Shown here piece after piece: positions 7,937 through 17,043 of a DNA stretch of 47,344 nt (positions are counted from its first letter, which is position 1; each line of letters starts with the position of its first letter). A program made the position numbers and the translations under genes. This DNA is from a virus. The stretch spans positions 1-47,344 of the IMG/VR virus record IMGVR_UViG_3300026557_000021. The stretch is one strand, 5' to 3'. The notes below the pieces were generated by a model. The model was not told where the DNA came from. It was given only the letters and a program-made list of their open reading frames with translations, and ran no database searches.

Positions 7937-8190
7937 TTATCTATAAGCATGTGAACATTGCTAAGGGACGACGCGAATGCTATGGCGACCTTGTTCGCCT
8001 AAGAGTGCCAAACGGGGACCTTCACCTAGTAACCATAGGTTGGTGGAACCGTTTCCTCGATAACCAAATAAAAGACTTGACAGCCAGTGCGAATGGTCTA
8101 ACATTCGGTACTAGAGGTAACGGTACCTATGTCCATTTGGAACCGCGAGAAGAAGCCGGGCGAAGAGGAATCCAAAACGCCGCAGGATGA
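7933..8190 (+). CDS. Hypothetical protein (85 aa)
   Basis: ATG 7933 overlaps the previous stop (ATGA). It is a small mixed protein with beta strands (VRLRVPNGDLHLVTIGWWNR). It overlaps the start of the scaffold-like gene by 62 bases, so the C-terminus may be less constrained. No motif recognised. Confidence 0.5.
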   Translation: MIIYKHVNIAKGRRECYGDLVRLRVPNGDLHLVTIGWWNRFLDNQIKDLTASANGLTFGTRGNGTYVHLEPREEAGRRGIQNAAG

Positions 8191-8818
8191 TTTAATCGCA
8201 AAGTTCAGTGCCGCACTTGATGAGAAGTTGGCTCCGATCAAGCAGCAAGTCGAACAGCAGGGCACCGCAATAACAACCATCACAACGAAGTGGACCGCAC
8301 TCGAAAGTGAAGGCACTCGCGCCGCAGAAGAAGAAGCCGCTCGCCGCCGCGCCGCCGAAGAAGGCGAACTCACTCCTGAACAAAAAGCAGAGAAAGAGCG
8401 CCAAGGACTTTTCGCTCAGAGCGTGTTGACGAACGCACGCATCACGGAAAATGAATGCGCGGTAACGCTGGAGCGGGACTTTCCGAAACTGGTCCCCGAG
8501 TTCCGCCAAATGTGCGCGAACACAAACTGGCAAACGAAGGCACTGCCAAACTACCAGCAACAGTGCATGCGTGCGATTGAAGGACTGATTGGCCGTGAAG
8601 CCCTCAAGAGTGGCCTACGTTACCAGCCCAAGACGGAAAAGTTTGTGATCGAGGACGGTGGCGGGCGCAACAACGGCGAACGCGATCCACTGGTCGGCGG
8701 AGACTACGACTGGACCGATGAGCGCAGCGGTCGAACACTCACCGGGACCGAGCAGCTTTCCAAGATGGGTCTGAACGCCAAAGACCTTGCCGAAATGCAG
8801 AAGAGGGGGATGGTCTAA
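8129..8818 (+). CDS. Probable scaffolding protein
   Basis: A 229-aa acidic, highly charged protein. It has a predicted coiled coil at about residues 20-95 (long run of E, A, R and K, including RAAEEEAARRRAAEEG and KAEKERQG) and a Gly/Asp-rich linker. This is the pattern of phage scaffold proteins, which assemble inside the prohead. It is placed between portal and capsid genes, the expected location. No protease domain is visible, so scaffold release is unexplained. Confidence 0.6.
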   Translation: MSIWNREKKPGEEESKTPQDDLIAKFSAALDEKLAPIKQQVEQQGTAITTITTKWTALESEGTRAAEEEAARRRAAEEGELTPEQKAEKERQGLFAQSVLTNARITENECAVTLERDFPKLVPEFRQMCANTNWQTKALPNYQQQCMRAIEGLIGREALKSGLRYQPKTEKFVIEDGGGRNNGERDPLVGGDYDWTDERSGRTLTGTEQLSKMGLNAKDLAEMQKRGMV

Positions 8819-9414
8819 TGCCAGTTTCGATGAAGGGCATCCCTCGAAAGTTAGTGGAGACGATTGTAGAGAACAACGGCAATGATCCTTCACGGTGGAA
8901 TCAGGAACTCCGCGATTTGTTCGACACCACCATCGAGCCGGAACTTTGCTCCACCCCGATCTCCGGCAAGGTTGACAAGTTCTTAAATCCCGACTTTCAC
9001 TACTACTGGGCGTTTGACCGAGCCGAAAGGCACGAGCGTGTGGAAGAGTTGCGCTACGCTGGGTGGGAATTTGCCACCACCAACGACGTGAAGATGTGCG
9101 CTGAGTCCAGCGTCGTGAGCCGCAAGAAAGAAAAACAGTCCAGAGATGGCGGTGAAGGATTCTCCGATGAAATCCGCAGCGGGGATCGCCGCTTGATGAA
9201 GTTGCCGATGAACGTCTGGCGCAAGCACAAGAAGGCGCAGAACATGGCCGCGTGGCAGCAGACCTACCCCCAGGCATTCGGCACCAACGGGCAGCAAATG
9301 GACGCAGCTTCGTTGATTCCCGGATTCAGAACGGAAATTATGGACCCCGCTGCCATTGAGCAGACGCGGCAACGGGCAACGTCAACCAATTCCGTAATGG
9401 CAAAGGAGCGATAA
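8818..9414 (+). CDS. Hypothetical head-region protein (198 aa)
   Basis: Its ATG shares the last A of the upstream TAA. The protein is basic, with many K/R/E and a middle region (RYAGWEFATTNDVKMC) suggesting a mixed fold. It lies between the scaffold and the decoration protein. A head-assembly role is inferred from position only. Confidence 0.55.
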   Translation: MPVSMKGIPRKLVETIVENNGNDPSRWNQELRDLFDTTIEPELCSTPISGKVDKFLNPDFHYYWAFDRAERHERVEELRYAGWEFATTNDVKMCAESSVVSRKKEKQSRDGGEGFSDEIRSGDRRLMKLPMNVWRKHKKAQNMAAWQQTYPQAFGTNGQQMDAASLIPGFRTEIMDPAAIEQTRQRATSTNSVMAKER

Positions 9415-9418
9415 ACAC

Positions 9419-10048
9419 ATGCCAGCTTTCGCAGACGCAATCGAAGCATACGGCGACACCGGGGGAGCAACCTCTTACGACATCGAATGGCTCCCGGAAG
9501 AGTCCGGGCAAACCTTTCCCATTGGCGTGCCGGTTCAGGTGAACGCTGCGGACGGCGGCATTCAGCTTTGGGATGGCGCGACACTGACGGCAGGGATCGC
9601 GGGATTCTCTGTCGTGCAGGCACAGAATCTTGGGACCACCGGACTTGGGGCAGCGGCACCATTCGGCCCGATTACAGGGCCGGGTTCCAACATCGGCAGT
9701 TACGCACCAAACTCAACTCAGGCGCTAGCGGTAATCTCGCCTCCCGGCGTCCCCATTTCCATCGGCCTTTCCGGTTACGCGGTCGCCGCGCCCATCACCA
9801 GATTCATCGCAAAAGTTGGAAGCAGCGCCGGTACACCGAATGCCGTGGCCACAACCAACCAGCAGGTCGGTGCCGCTTTCGGACTCACGAAAGACGCCAT
9901 CAGCGGATTCTGGTACGTGGACACAAACAAGACCGGAGCGAGCGCGGCAGTTCGCATCGTCGGACTTGGCCAACTGGAAGCAGTCGGCACGGTTGGGGGG
10001 CACGTACTTTTTGTTGTACTGGCCTCGGTCGCTCAACTTTTTGAGTAA
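9419..10048 (+). CDS. Probable head decoration protein
   Basis: A 209-aa small-residue-rich (A, G, T, V) beta-type protein directly before the major capsid gene. The pattern (FPIGVPVQVNAADGGIQLWDG, then TAGIAGFSVVQAQNLG) resembles phage head-stabilising or decoration proteins. No Cys residues and few charges. Assigned by composition and order. Confidence 0.55.
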   Translation: MPAFADAIEAYGDTGGATSYDIEWLPEESGQTFPIGVPVQVNAADGGIQLWDGATLTAGIAGFSVVQAQNLGTTGLGAAAPFGPITGPGSNIGSYAPNSTQALAVISPPGVPISIGLSGYAVAAPITRFIAKVGSSAGTPNAVATTNQQVGAAFGLTKDAISGFWYVDTNKTGASAAVRIVGLGQLEAVGTVGGHVLFVVLASVAQLFE

Positions 10049-10082
10049 CGAATTGCACGAACAGTGCGTGGAGGATCGTTAA

Positions 10083-11045
10083 ATGCCTGGAAATATTTTG
10101 CTGAGAAACAATTTCCCGCCGCTTCTTGCGGCAGGGCTTCGATACATTTTCTGGCAAGCTACCGACCTCAAGGAGCATACTCCGCAGTTCACGCACTACA
10201 TCAACGAGATGACATCGGAAGATGCCTACGAGATCGACTACGAACTCTCGGGCACCGGGCCAATGCCGATGATGCAGGAAGGCTCCGCGCCGGCTGCTGA
10301 CGGTATCATTCAGGGCGGCACCCGGAAGTACGTGCACATCCAGTACGGACTTTTGACGGAAGCCACACGGCAACTGGTTGCGGATGACAAGTACGGCATC
10401 ATCAACAACGTGCCAAAGTCTCATGCACGCTCCGCTCTTTACGCAGAGGAGGCGGTTTGCGCGTCACTGTTCAACTTAGGCGGAACCTCCATTACCACCA
10501 CGAACGGAGTTTCGCTGTTCAACACCGCACAGCCTTTGATGGGAGGGTCGCAGGCAACCGCCCTGGCGCCGAACATTTCCACGATCATCAACTCAGCGGG
10601 AACCTATCCAAATCGGCCAACACCCGATTCCGACTTGACCAACACCGCATTGCAGCAAGCAACTACGATGCTAGCGTTGCAGCCGGATGATCGCGGTATT
10701 CCGATTCACGTCAAGCCAAAGTACCTTGTACACGCTGAGCAGAACCGCCGCAACGTGCGCGAGCTTTTGGGATCTGGTGGCGTACCGGGTTCGAGCAACA
10801 ATGAATTGAACTGGATTCAGGGCGAGCACTTCGTCGGCCTTGAATTGAACTATCTGACCACGCCGTTTGGGTGGGGCCTGCTGGCCGAAAAAGAAGGGCA
10901 CCAGTTGAAGAAGTATAACCGCGAACCGTTGATGGCCGCGACGGACGACGATTTCAAAACGGAAGTTTTGCTGTTCAAGTCCACGATGCGCTTCAGTGTC
11001 GGTGCAACGACGTGGCGTGGTACATTTTGGTCTTACGGAACGTAA
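10083..11045 (+). CDS. Major capsid protein
   Basis: A 320-aa protein with GGAGG seven bases before ATG 10083. It has features of the Mu gpT / HK97-fold capsid group: an N-terminal arm, a long helix region (THYINEMTSEDAYEIDYEL), a central YLVHAEQNRRNVRELL segment similar to the capsid spine region, and a beta-rich C-terminus ending RFSVGATTWRGTFWSYGT. Placement after scaffold and decoration proteins fits. Lengths near 300 aa are usual for this family. Confidence 0.75.
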   Translation: MPGNILLRNNFPPLLAAGLRYIFWQATDLKEHTPQFTHYINEMTSEDAYEIDYELSGTGPMPMMQEGSAPAADGIIQGGTRKYVHIQYGLLTEATRQLVADDKYGIINNVPKSHARSALYAEEAVCASLFNLGGTSITTTNGVSLFNTAQPLMGGSQATALAPNISTIINSAGTYPNRPTPDSDLTNTALQQATTMLALQPDDRGIPIHVKPKYLVHAEQNRRNVRELLGSGGVPGSSNNELNWIQGEHFVGLELNYLTTPFGWGLLAEKEGHQLKKYNREPLMAATDDDFKTEVLLFKSTMRFSVGATTWRGTFWSYGT

Positions 11046-11057
11046 ACAGGTGAACTG

Positions 11058-11624
11058 ATGCCGCCACCGCCATTTCAAAGTAACGCGCTCGGGATTTCGC
11101 CAGAGACACTGAACCAGTTCTGGGCGCAGTTCCTTTTCTCCGGTAATCCTAACGGCGCGGTAATGGGAACAGTCGCTTCTGATATTGGCGTGAGCGCACT
11201 ACTGACCACCGCGCAACTGCTTGCCTTGCAGACTACGGCGGTGCAACTTGTGGCCGCTCCCGTAATAACGGGCGGAACAATTTCACTTCCTCCAGGTGGA
11301 TTTCTCTACGTCCCAACGGCGCTTACCGCCGATTACGACTTCGAGGGAACCGCTTTCACGATTGGGAACGCGGACAACGCCTTCCAGATCGAATACACTG
11401 GGAAAACTACAAACCTGCTCTCAATGGCCGTGACTGGACTTGTGGACCAGGCGGCAGACACCGTGGCAACAAATTTCGCGGCTGCAACGGGAACCAAATT
11501 CTCTGCTGCCAATTCTGCAAACTTGGGTTTGGAAGTGAAGTTGACGGGCACCACTCCAGCACTCACGCTCGGAAACGGGAATGTGACGCTGAACTTGCTG
11601 TACAATGTGTACTGTCTCTCCTGA
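11058..11624 (+). CDS. Capsid/tail accessory protein, paralogue A
   Basis: A 188-aa beta-rich protein. It shares long near-identical blocks with the next gene (TTAQLLALQTTAVQLV near residue 50; FTIGNADNAFQIEYTGKTT; SMAVTGLVDQAA; LTGTTPALTLGNG), so the two arose by tandem duplication. No hydrophobic helix. A decoration, cement or head-completion role is likely, but the family is not recognised. Confidence 0.6.
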   Translation: MPPPPFQSNALGISPETLNQFWAQFLFSGNPNGAVMGTVASDIGVSALLTTAQLLALQTTAVQLVAAPVITGGTISLPPGGFLYVPTALTADYDFEGTAFTIGNADNAFQIEYTGKTTNLLSMAVTGLVDQAADTVATNFAAATGTKFSAANSANLGLEVKLTGTTPALTLGNGNVTLNLLYNVYCLS

Positions 11625-11634
11625 GGAGGGTTTA

Positions 11635-12129
11635 ATGGACTCGATGTTTCCACTGGATTTCGCGGACAAGTATCCGCAAGGGAAGTACAAATCCCTCCCC
11701 GGAGCGGCTGGCGGGTTGGTAGCGCTGCAACTTACGAGCGCGCAGTTGCTTGCGTTGCAGACAACCGCCGTGCAGCTCGTTCCGGCGCCAGTGATTGGAC
11801 CTGGCTACCAGTTGTATCCCACTTCGCTCTACGCTGAATACGTTTTCAACTCCACCGCGTACACCATCGGCAACGCGGACAACGCCTTTCAGATCGAGTA
11901 CACCGGGAAAACCACGTCTCTGCTTTCGATGACAGTCACCGGACTGGTGGACCAGGCGGCTTCCACCTGTTGCGTTTTCCAGCCAGTTCTCGCCGGCGCG
12001 AAGATCGCCAAGACGAACTGCAACGGCCTCGGCCTCGAAGTTAAACTGGCCGGCACCACGCCGGCGCTGACGCTCGGGAACGGCGTTGTGAACCTCGTTC
12101 TTGGATACGACATTGTTACACTCTTCTGA
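11635..12129 (+). CDS. Capsid/tail accessory protein, paralogue B
   Basis: A 164-aa paralogue of the preceding gene (shared TSAQLLALQTTAVQLV, YTIGNADNAFQIEYTGKTT and GTTPALTLGNG). The start ATG 11635 sits six bases after GAGGAGG and is preferred over an upstream in-frame start. Unlike its partner it has paired cysteines (CC around residue 115), so the second copy has diverged in its middle region. Confidence 0.6.
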   Translation: MDSMFPLDFADKYPQGKYKSLPGAAGGLVALQLTSAQLLALQTTAVQLVPAPVIGPGYQLYPTSLYAEYVFNSTAYTIGNADNAFQIEYTGKTTSLLSMTVTGLVDQAASTCCVFQPVLAGAKIAKTNCNGLGLEVKLAGTTPALTLGNGVVNLVLGYDIVTLF

Positions 12130-12137
12130 GGTGAGCG

Positions 12138-12455
12138 ATGCAGCATTTGGCGAAACTGACTGTCGGACGGTTCGAGGCACGCCCTGTCCACATCGAATGC
12201 TCCTGCGGTCCAGCGGGAGACTTCGATAGCGAAGAGGCTGCCCGTTCATGGATGCAGCATCGCCATTTCGACGGACTCACCGGACTTTTTGAAACGGAGA
12301 TCATTTCGTTTTTGCCAGATCCCAATGTAGTTCCGGAAGAAGCTCCACTACCGAATTTCGTTGATTCTGCCACCCCCACGCCTCCCTCTCCTGCTCCGGT
12401 TTCGCCACCGGAGTCGGGAGCGGAGGTGCACTCAGAAACTGTCGGTGACGCATGA
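12138..12455 (+). CDS. Hypothetical protein with Pro/Ser-rich tail (105 aa)
   Basis: The N-terminal half has a possible small zinc-ribbon-like element (HIECSCG with later aromatics). The C-terminus is proline- and serine-rich (TPTPPSPAPVSPPES), typical of a linker. Ends with ATGA overlap to the next gene. Function unknown. Confidence 0.55.
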   Translation: MQHLAKLTVGRFEARPVHIECSCGPAGDFDSEEAARSWMQHRHFDGLTGLFETEIISFLPDPNVVPEEAPLPNFVDSATPTPPSPAPVSPPESGAEVHSETVGDA

Positions 12456-12718
12456 TCTGGAGAGGCGCGGGAGACTACACATATTTCACTTGCATGCGTA
12501 CAAACTACAAGTGGCCAGTCGAGGATATGTCGTGGGACAACGGCCTGTTGGTCTGTAACTGGGCAAAAGACGGAGCAATCAACGGATCGTTCGAGTTCAG
12601 GGTAGCGATTGAGGCATCGCGTGACCGACGAGAATTGGTACCCGATCCGAAGATCATCAATCCGAATGACCCGAGCCAGCAACTTTTCGGTTTGTCCGCA
12701 AGCGCTGGAGGGCTGTAA
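12452..12718 (+). CDS. Hypothetical protein (88 aa)
   Basis: Starts at the coupled ATG. It has aromatic and acidic content (WPVEDMSWDNGLLVCNWAK) and could be a small beta protein. It lies within the head/tail module. No recognised family. Confidence 0.5.
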   Translation: MIWRGAGDYTYFTCMRTNYKWPVEDMSWDNGLLVCNWAKDGAINGSFEFRVAIEASRDRRELVPDPKIINPNDPSQQLFGLSASAGGL

Positions 12719-12721
12719 CCC

Positions 12722-13219
12722 GTGTCCGATATTTCCGGAAACCCTTGGAACTTCACAAGCGCTGACGCGGCTACGTCCAGCGCAATCACTTCGATTGTGC
12801 GGAACAATCAAGGCTCTGCGCTAATTACCGTGGCCAGTACTGCTGGCATCGCGGTGGACGCATACATTTCCGTGCAGGGCACAACGGTAATTGGATGGCG
12901 CGGCGGGTATCGCGTGCTAACCGTACCGAGCGCAACCACCCTGCTGGTGGCCATTACTCCGCAGCAAGCTACGCTGGCCAACAACGGAGCGAACGGAAAC
13001 GTGCTCACCGCGGCGTACATGCAACTCATAGAAGTTACGCAAATGCTCTGGGATGGGGCGACCACGGGAAGTCTTTTGATAACCGACCTTACCGGAAGAA
13101 TTGTCTGGAACCCAACCTCTCCAGCACTCAGCGGAACACTCACATACATGAAAGCGTTTCCTGTTTTTGGTTTGGTCATCAACACGCTGGGTGCGGGCAC
13201 GTTGCAGATTTCGGTATGA
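12722..13219 (+). CDS. Probable structural beta protein (165 aa)
   Basis: GTG start with GGAGGG upstream. Repetitive small-residue, beta-rich sequence (ALITVASTAGIAVDAYISVQ, then GYRVLTVPSATTLLVAI) as in phage virion proteins. No charge clusters. Position between accessory head genes and the tail-hub candidate suggests a virion component. Confidence 0.5.
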   Translation: MSDISGNPWNFTSADAATSSAITSIVRNNQGSALITVASTAGIAVDAYISVQGTTVIGWRGGYRVLTVPSATTLLVAITPQQATLANNGANGNVLTAAYMQLIEVTQMLWDGATTGSLLITDLTGRIVWNPTSPALSGTLTYMKAFPVFGLVINTLGAGTLQISV

Positions 13220-13228
13220 GGACGTGAT

Positions 13229-14533
13229 GTGGCGATCCAGATCAAGGGCGACGGAACGTTTGCTATCGAGTATGAAGGACCATTCCAGGGCCTAGACGTA
13301 AGCAAGCCAGAAACACTTATCTCCGATAAAGCCTCTCCAAATCAAAACAACTTCATGCTCCGCAACGCGGAGTTGCGGTCACGTCCTGCGTTAGTACAAC
13401 CATTTGGGGCGTTCGGTCCATTCCAACTCGGTGTCACTTCTTTTCTCGACCTCAACGGAACCTACCACACGGTCGGATGGGCGGGAACGGAACTGTTCCA
13501 ATTTAGCCCCGGACTACTTCCAGGAAATCCGTGGGTAGACATGGGAGCAGCGGCGCCTGGCAATATGGAAACAAACCCTGTCGCTTACCGAACTTTTGCA
13601 AACACCGTCTACTACACCTGCATTGGATTCATTGCTGGTGCCCCGCACAGAAACATTGCCGGAGGTGGCGGTGGTGGACGGCCCCCTACGACCCTTCCGT
13701 TCATGGGGTACTGGGATGGGATTCTGGCAGCCCCGGTTTTCAGCACCACATTTTCAGATACGTCTGTCGCGCTATCCGCTGCTGGAATTTCAAGAACCAA
13801 TTCTCCTACGGTTGGCGGATCGCTTCCTGGTGGACCAACAATGGTCGGTCCCCTAGCCATCGGAGCGGGGTTTATCGGTGAACTGAATAACCAACTTATC
13901 CTCGCCAACGTCGTCGTCAAAGACCAGGGAACGGGAACTATTTTCAACTTCCCGAACTTAATCTGGTGGAGTGCGAACGGTCTGCCTTTGCAGTGGGACC
14001 CGACAGTAAACACAAGCGACGGATTCAATCCTTTTCTGGATGTGCCTGACCTGATTACCGGAATGGCCACACTCGGAATTGCTGGCTACATTTTCCGCAC
14101 GAATGGAATCACGCAGTTCGCGCCGACAGGTAGCGCGGTGACGCCTTTTGCATTCGATCATATGTGGTCGTCAGAGCATGGGATTGGAAACGTGCAACCG
14201 TGGTCTATTGCCCAATATGGGCCAAGCGCTGCGTTCGTTGCGGAGGACAACATTTACACTCTCAGCGTGACCAACGCACAGCCTATCGGTGGAACAGCGC
14301 GTGACGCGATCTATGCTGACATTGCAAATGCGGTTGCGGCACCGTTCGCAAACATCACGCCGATTTTCAAAGCCGGATACGTGTACCTGACGTATGTGAT
14401 CCTGATCCCAATGAACGGTTTCGTGAGAAAGTATATTTACTCGTTTGAGGAAAAGAATTGGTCAACTTGGGACTTACAGATTACCGGGAACCCCGTGCAG
14501 TACGCACTGACATGCGCTCCGAATCTAGTGTGA
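13229..14533 (+). CDS. Tail hub/gatekeeper-like beta-propeller candidate
   Basis: A 434-aa beta-rich protein starting at GTG 13229. Its start (MAIQIKGDG, then GPFQGLDVSKPET, ASPNQNNFMLRNAELRSRPA) matches the pattern of podovirus propeller-type tail-completion proteins, which begin with a sentence of the form 'GLDLS...pxnQNxxL...LRxRPG'. Strand repeats such as YHTVGWAGTELFQF and GYVYLTYVILIP recur at regular spacing. The role would be closing the head-tail channel. Assigned by pattern, without a search. Confidence 0.6.
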   Translation: MAIQIKGDGTFAIEYEGPFQGLDVSKPETLISDKASPNQNNFMLRNAELRSRPALVQPFGAFGPFQLGVTSFLDLNGTYHTVGWAGTELFQFSPGLLPGNPWVDMGAAAPGNMETNPVAYRTFANTVYYTCIGFIAGAPHRNIAGGGGGGRPPTTLPFMGYWDGILAAPVFSTTFSDTSVALSAAGISRTNSPTVGGSLPGGPTMVGPLAIGAGFIGELNNQLILANVVVKDQGTGTIFNFPNLIWWSANGLPLQWDPTVNTSDGFNPFLDVPDLITGMATLGIAGYIFRTNGITQFAPTGSAVTPFAFDHMWSSEHGIGNVQPWSIAQYGPSAAFVAEDNIYTLSVTNAQPIGGTARDAIYADIANAVAAPFANITPIFKAGYVYLTYVILIPMNGFVRKYIYSFEEKNWSTWDLQITGNPVQYALTCAPNLV

Positions 14534-14540
14534 TGAATAT

Positions 14541-15497
14541 ATGCCCGCGCCCATCATCGTCTCACTGACCCCGAACTCAGGACCAGTAGGTTCAACTTTC
14601 CGTATCTTCGGAAGTAATTTCTTTATCCCGAGCCACCCAGACCAAGTTCCCGAAGTTCAAATAGGAAGCGTTGGCGCCATCGTTCTTTCTTATAACGGCA
14701 GCAATATCTTTGTCCAGGTTGCACCCGGAACGAGCACGGGGAATGTGGTTGTCTTTGCGATTGGCGGTTCGAGCAACGGAGTTCTGTTCACCGTAACGCC
14801 ATCTGCGCCTCCAACCATCACTTCGCTGACTCCAAATCACGGAACAGCGGGAACGCCTATAACAATCGCCGGGACGAACTTTGGAGCCTCGCAAGGATCG
14901 AGTACAGTGAAATTCAACGGAGCGGCTGCAACCGTTTCCAGTTGGAGCGATACTTCCATTGTTGCGGCGGTTCCCGGAACAGCGACGACAGGGAATGTTG
15001 TAGTTACGGTTGCGGGAGTAGCCAGCAACGGAGTTGCATTTACCGTTGGCTCTCCATCAAACGGCGGAACTCAGCAACCCCTGAACTTATTCTTAGTTCT
15101 CGGCATGAACTTCGGAACCCCGGCAATCTGGACGTTTGACCCTACGAACTTTGACGATCCGGGAATAGGGGGATTCTACTTCTGGAAAATGGAAGATGTG
15201 ATTGCGGGGCGCACGCCAACGCTGAGCCGTTTCATAGTGTCTTACCGCAATCTTGGAGTAACCACCTTTACGCTGACAATTACAGGGACGAATGACAATG
15301 GGGACATCGTAACGAAATCAAAGCAGGTCACTGTGGGGACTGTTGCGGCGACAGGACGTATTGCATCCAAACTGATTGGATTGGCTCTCTCCGCGCAGAA
15401 CCTACAAGCATCTATTTCTCGTGACCCTGGCTCTGGACCGCTTTCCATCACGAAATTAAGAATTGAAGGAAGGGTAGAAACTACGGTGCTGGCATGA
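14541..15497 (+). CDS. Protein with two IPT/TIG domains
   Basis: Two Ig-like plexin transcription-factor (IPT/TIG) repeats. The first, near residues 3-86, begins PIIVSLTPNSGPVGSTFRIFG; the second, near 93-170, begins PTITSLTPNHGTAGTPITIAG. Both have the conserved SLTPNxGxxG start and a GNVVV(F/T)V closing strand. The C-terminal 150 residues form a further beta-rich region ending in YxFWKMEDV and a TGTNDNGD segment. Such domains on phage virions usually bind host-surface glycans. Similar domains are frequent in Acidobacteriota surface proteins. Confidence 0.7.
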   Translation: MPAPIIVSLTPNSGPVGSTFRIFGSNFFIPSHPDQVPEVQIGSVGAIVLSYNGSNIFVQVAPGTSTGNVVVFAIGGSSNGVLFTVTPSAPPTITSLTPNHGTAGTPITIAGTNFGASQGSSTVKFNGAAATVSSWSDTSIVAAVPGTATTGNVVVTVAGVASNGVAFTVGSPSNGGTQQPLNLFLVLGMNFGTPAIWTFDPTNFDDPGIGGFYFWKMEDVIAGRTPTLSRFIVSYRNLGVTTFTLTITGTNDNGDIVTKSKQVTVGTVAATGRIASKLIGLALSAQNLQASISRDPGSGPLSITKLRIEGRVETTVLA

Positions 15498-15847
15498 GAC
15501 CACAAACGACTTGCTTGGGAGATGAGAAGAATCCGCGCAACCTGGCGAGGTGGAGCGAGCGCCACGCGAAGGTGCTACTCGGAAACGTGAACTACGGTTC
15601 AACGATGTCGAATGCCGACAAAGACAGCAACATGCAGTGCTGGAAAGCGAAAGGGACGACACCGGGGACGCCGAATACAGACTTCACGATTCAACACTCG
15701 CTCCAGCGCGTGCCTCTGACGATCAACGCGCAGGACACGAATAACGGCGGAGTAATTTACCGCAGTCCGGCAACGCCGTGGACTAAAAATACTGCGACAT
15801 TTCGCTGTACGAGCGCATCGGCAGCGTATAATCTCATTTTGATCTAG
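15494..15847 (+). CDS. Hypothetical virion protein (117 aa)
   Basis: ATG 15494 overlaps the previous stop (ATGA). The N-terminal part is charged and then beta-rich (NTDFTIQHSLQRVPLTINAQ). The position between the IPT protein and a small beta protein suggests a tail or baseplate-associated component. No domain recognised. Confidence 0.5.
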   Translation: MRPQTTCLGDEKNPRNLARWSERHAKVLLGNVNYGSTMSNADKDSNMQCWKAKGTTPGTPNTDFTIQHSLQRVPLTINAQDTNNGGVIYRSPATPWTKNTATFRCTSASAAYNLILI

Positions 15848-15855
15848 GAGGAAGA

Positions 15856-16251
15856 GTGTCCACGCCGAACCTAAACGTACTCCTGAACGCCTCCATAGCG
15901 ACTTACGACAATCTCGCTCCAAATACCCCCCTGCTTTCCAACGTCAATCCGGGGAGTCTGCCATTCGGCGCGGCTGCGAGCTTCCGGGATGATTACCTGT
16001 TGGCATTAACTGGTTCAACTTCCATTCCTCTTCCCGCTGCGACTTCCTATGTTGTTTGGGTTCGTAATCGGGACGCCGCAAACACTGTGGGGGTTTCGGT
16101 TACTTTTCTTGTTGTCGGAGTGCAACAGGTATTCATCGGACCTGGAGATGTTTTTCTATATTTCAACGCCAGCAAGACGAGCGGGTTCACGGCTCTGGCT
16201 TTGACGGCACTGGTAGGCAATGCAGTGTGCGAAGTGTACGTGGCGGGGTGA
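15856..16251 (+). CDS. Small beta-rich virion protein (131 aa)
   Basis: GTG start after AGGAGGAAGAG. The sequence is hydrophobic with alternating strands (SYVVWVRNRDAANTVGVSVT, then FYFNASKTSGFTALALTALV). No charge pattern typical of enzymes. Probably a tail or decoration component, by position. Confidence 0.5.
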   Translation: MSTPNLNVLLNASIATYDNLAPNTPLLSNVNPGSLPFGAAASFRDDYLLALTGSTSIPLPAATSYVVWVRNRDAANTVGVSVTFLVVGVQQVFIGPGDVFLYFNASKTSGFTALALTALVGNAVCEVYVAG

Positions 16252-16255
16252 TTTA

Positions 16256-17041
16256 ATGACAGCACCTCCAGCATCAACGAACATCACTATCAACAGCCTC
16301 ATTCCTGAGGTGCAAGGTTGGTTGCAGAATAGTTCGGATGCAGACGAATCGAATACCAACGTCACCATGCGGCCTTCGTTCTGGCTAAAGCGTGCGCTGC
16401 AAGAATTGACCGCCAACTACGAATTTGAAGAACTGAAAGTCAGCGGCCCAATCGTGAACATCGGTCCCGGATTGGGATACAGAGGATCGAACTATGCGTA
16501 TCCCGTTGCGTACTTTATGAATCCGGGAGACGACGTAACGCTCACATTTGACCCAGTGATTTTCCTGACGCCGGGACAAGCACAGCAAGCGGGTTTGGCA
16601 GTGACAAACACGAACAGCGGCGGCGCTTATCCAATGGATTACATGGATGAGAAGGCTATCCAGACAATCCTCTTCGTGCCGGGTGGAGTCCCATTCAAAT
16701 ACACGCGGCATGGGAACCAGTTCTGGTTCGGAACGCAGCCTGGAAGCATCTACCAAGTCTATTTGCCGTACCAACTGCGGCATCCCTTCATCGAAGGGAA
16801 TTTAACTACTACGCCAGTGCTACTTCCTTCGGACTGGCATGAGATTGCTTCGGTGGCGGCCGCCGAGCGCGGCGCGGCGAAATTGCGGTGGAACGATCAA
16901 GCAGCTTTCTTGCACAACCTGCTCCACGGCGACCCGGAGCAACCTGAGAGTCTCGGCCTCATCGCAAAGCATTTGCTGCAACCAGAGCGAGACAGAAGGC
17001 TTTCCCCCATGACTTTACAAGTGGGGTATGATAGGTACTGA
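16256..17041 (+). CDS. Tail adaptor-like protein
   Basis: A 261-aa protein starting at ATG 16256, preferred over the longer upstream in-frame start because that region belongs to the preceding gene. An N-terminal helix (SLIPEVQGWLQNSSDADES) is followed by a beta-rich core. A C-terminal helical region (PSDWHEIASVAAAERGAAKL) matches the shape of head-tail adaptor proteins in podoviruses. Order before the ejection proteins supports this. Without a search the family assignment is tentative. Confidence 0.55.
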   Translation: MTAPPASTNITINSLIPEVQGWLQNSSDADESNTNVTMRPSFWLKRALQELTANYEFEELKVSGPIVNIGPGLGYRGSNYAYPVAYFMNPGDDVTLTFDPVIFLTPGQAQQAGLAVTNTNSGGAYPMDYMDEKAIQTILFVPGGVPFKYTRHGNQFWFGTQPGSIYQVYLPYQLRHPFIEGNLTTTPVLLPSDWHEIASVAAAERGAAKLRWNDQAAFLHNLLHGDPEQPESLGLIAKHLLQPERDRRLSPMTLQVGYDRY

Positions 17042-17043
17042 TT

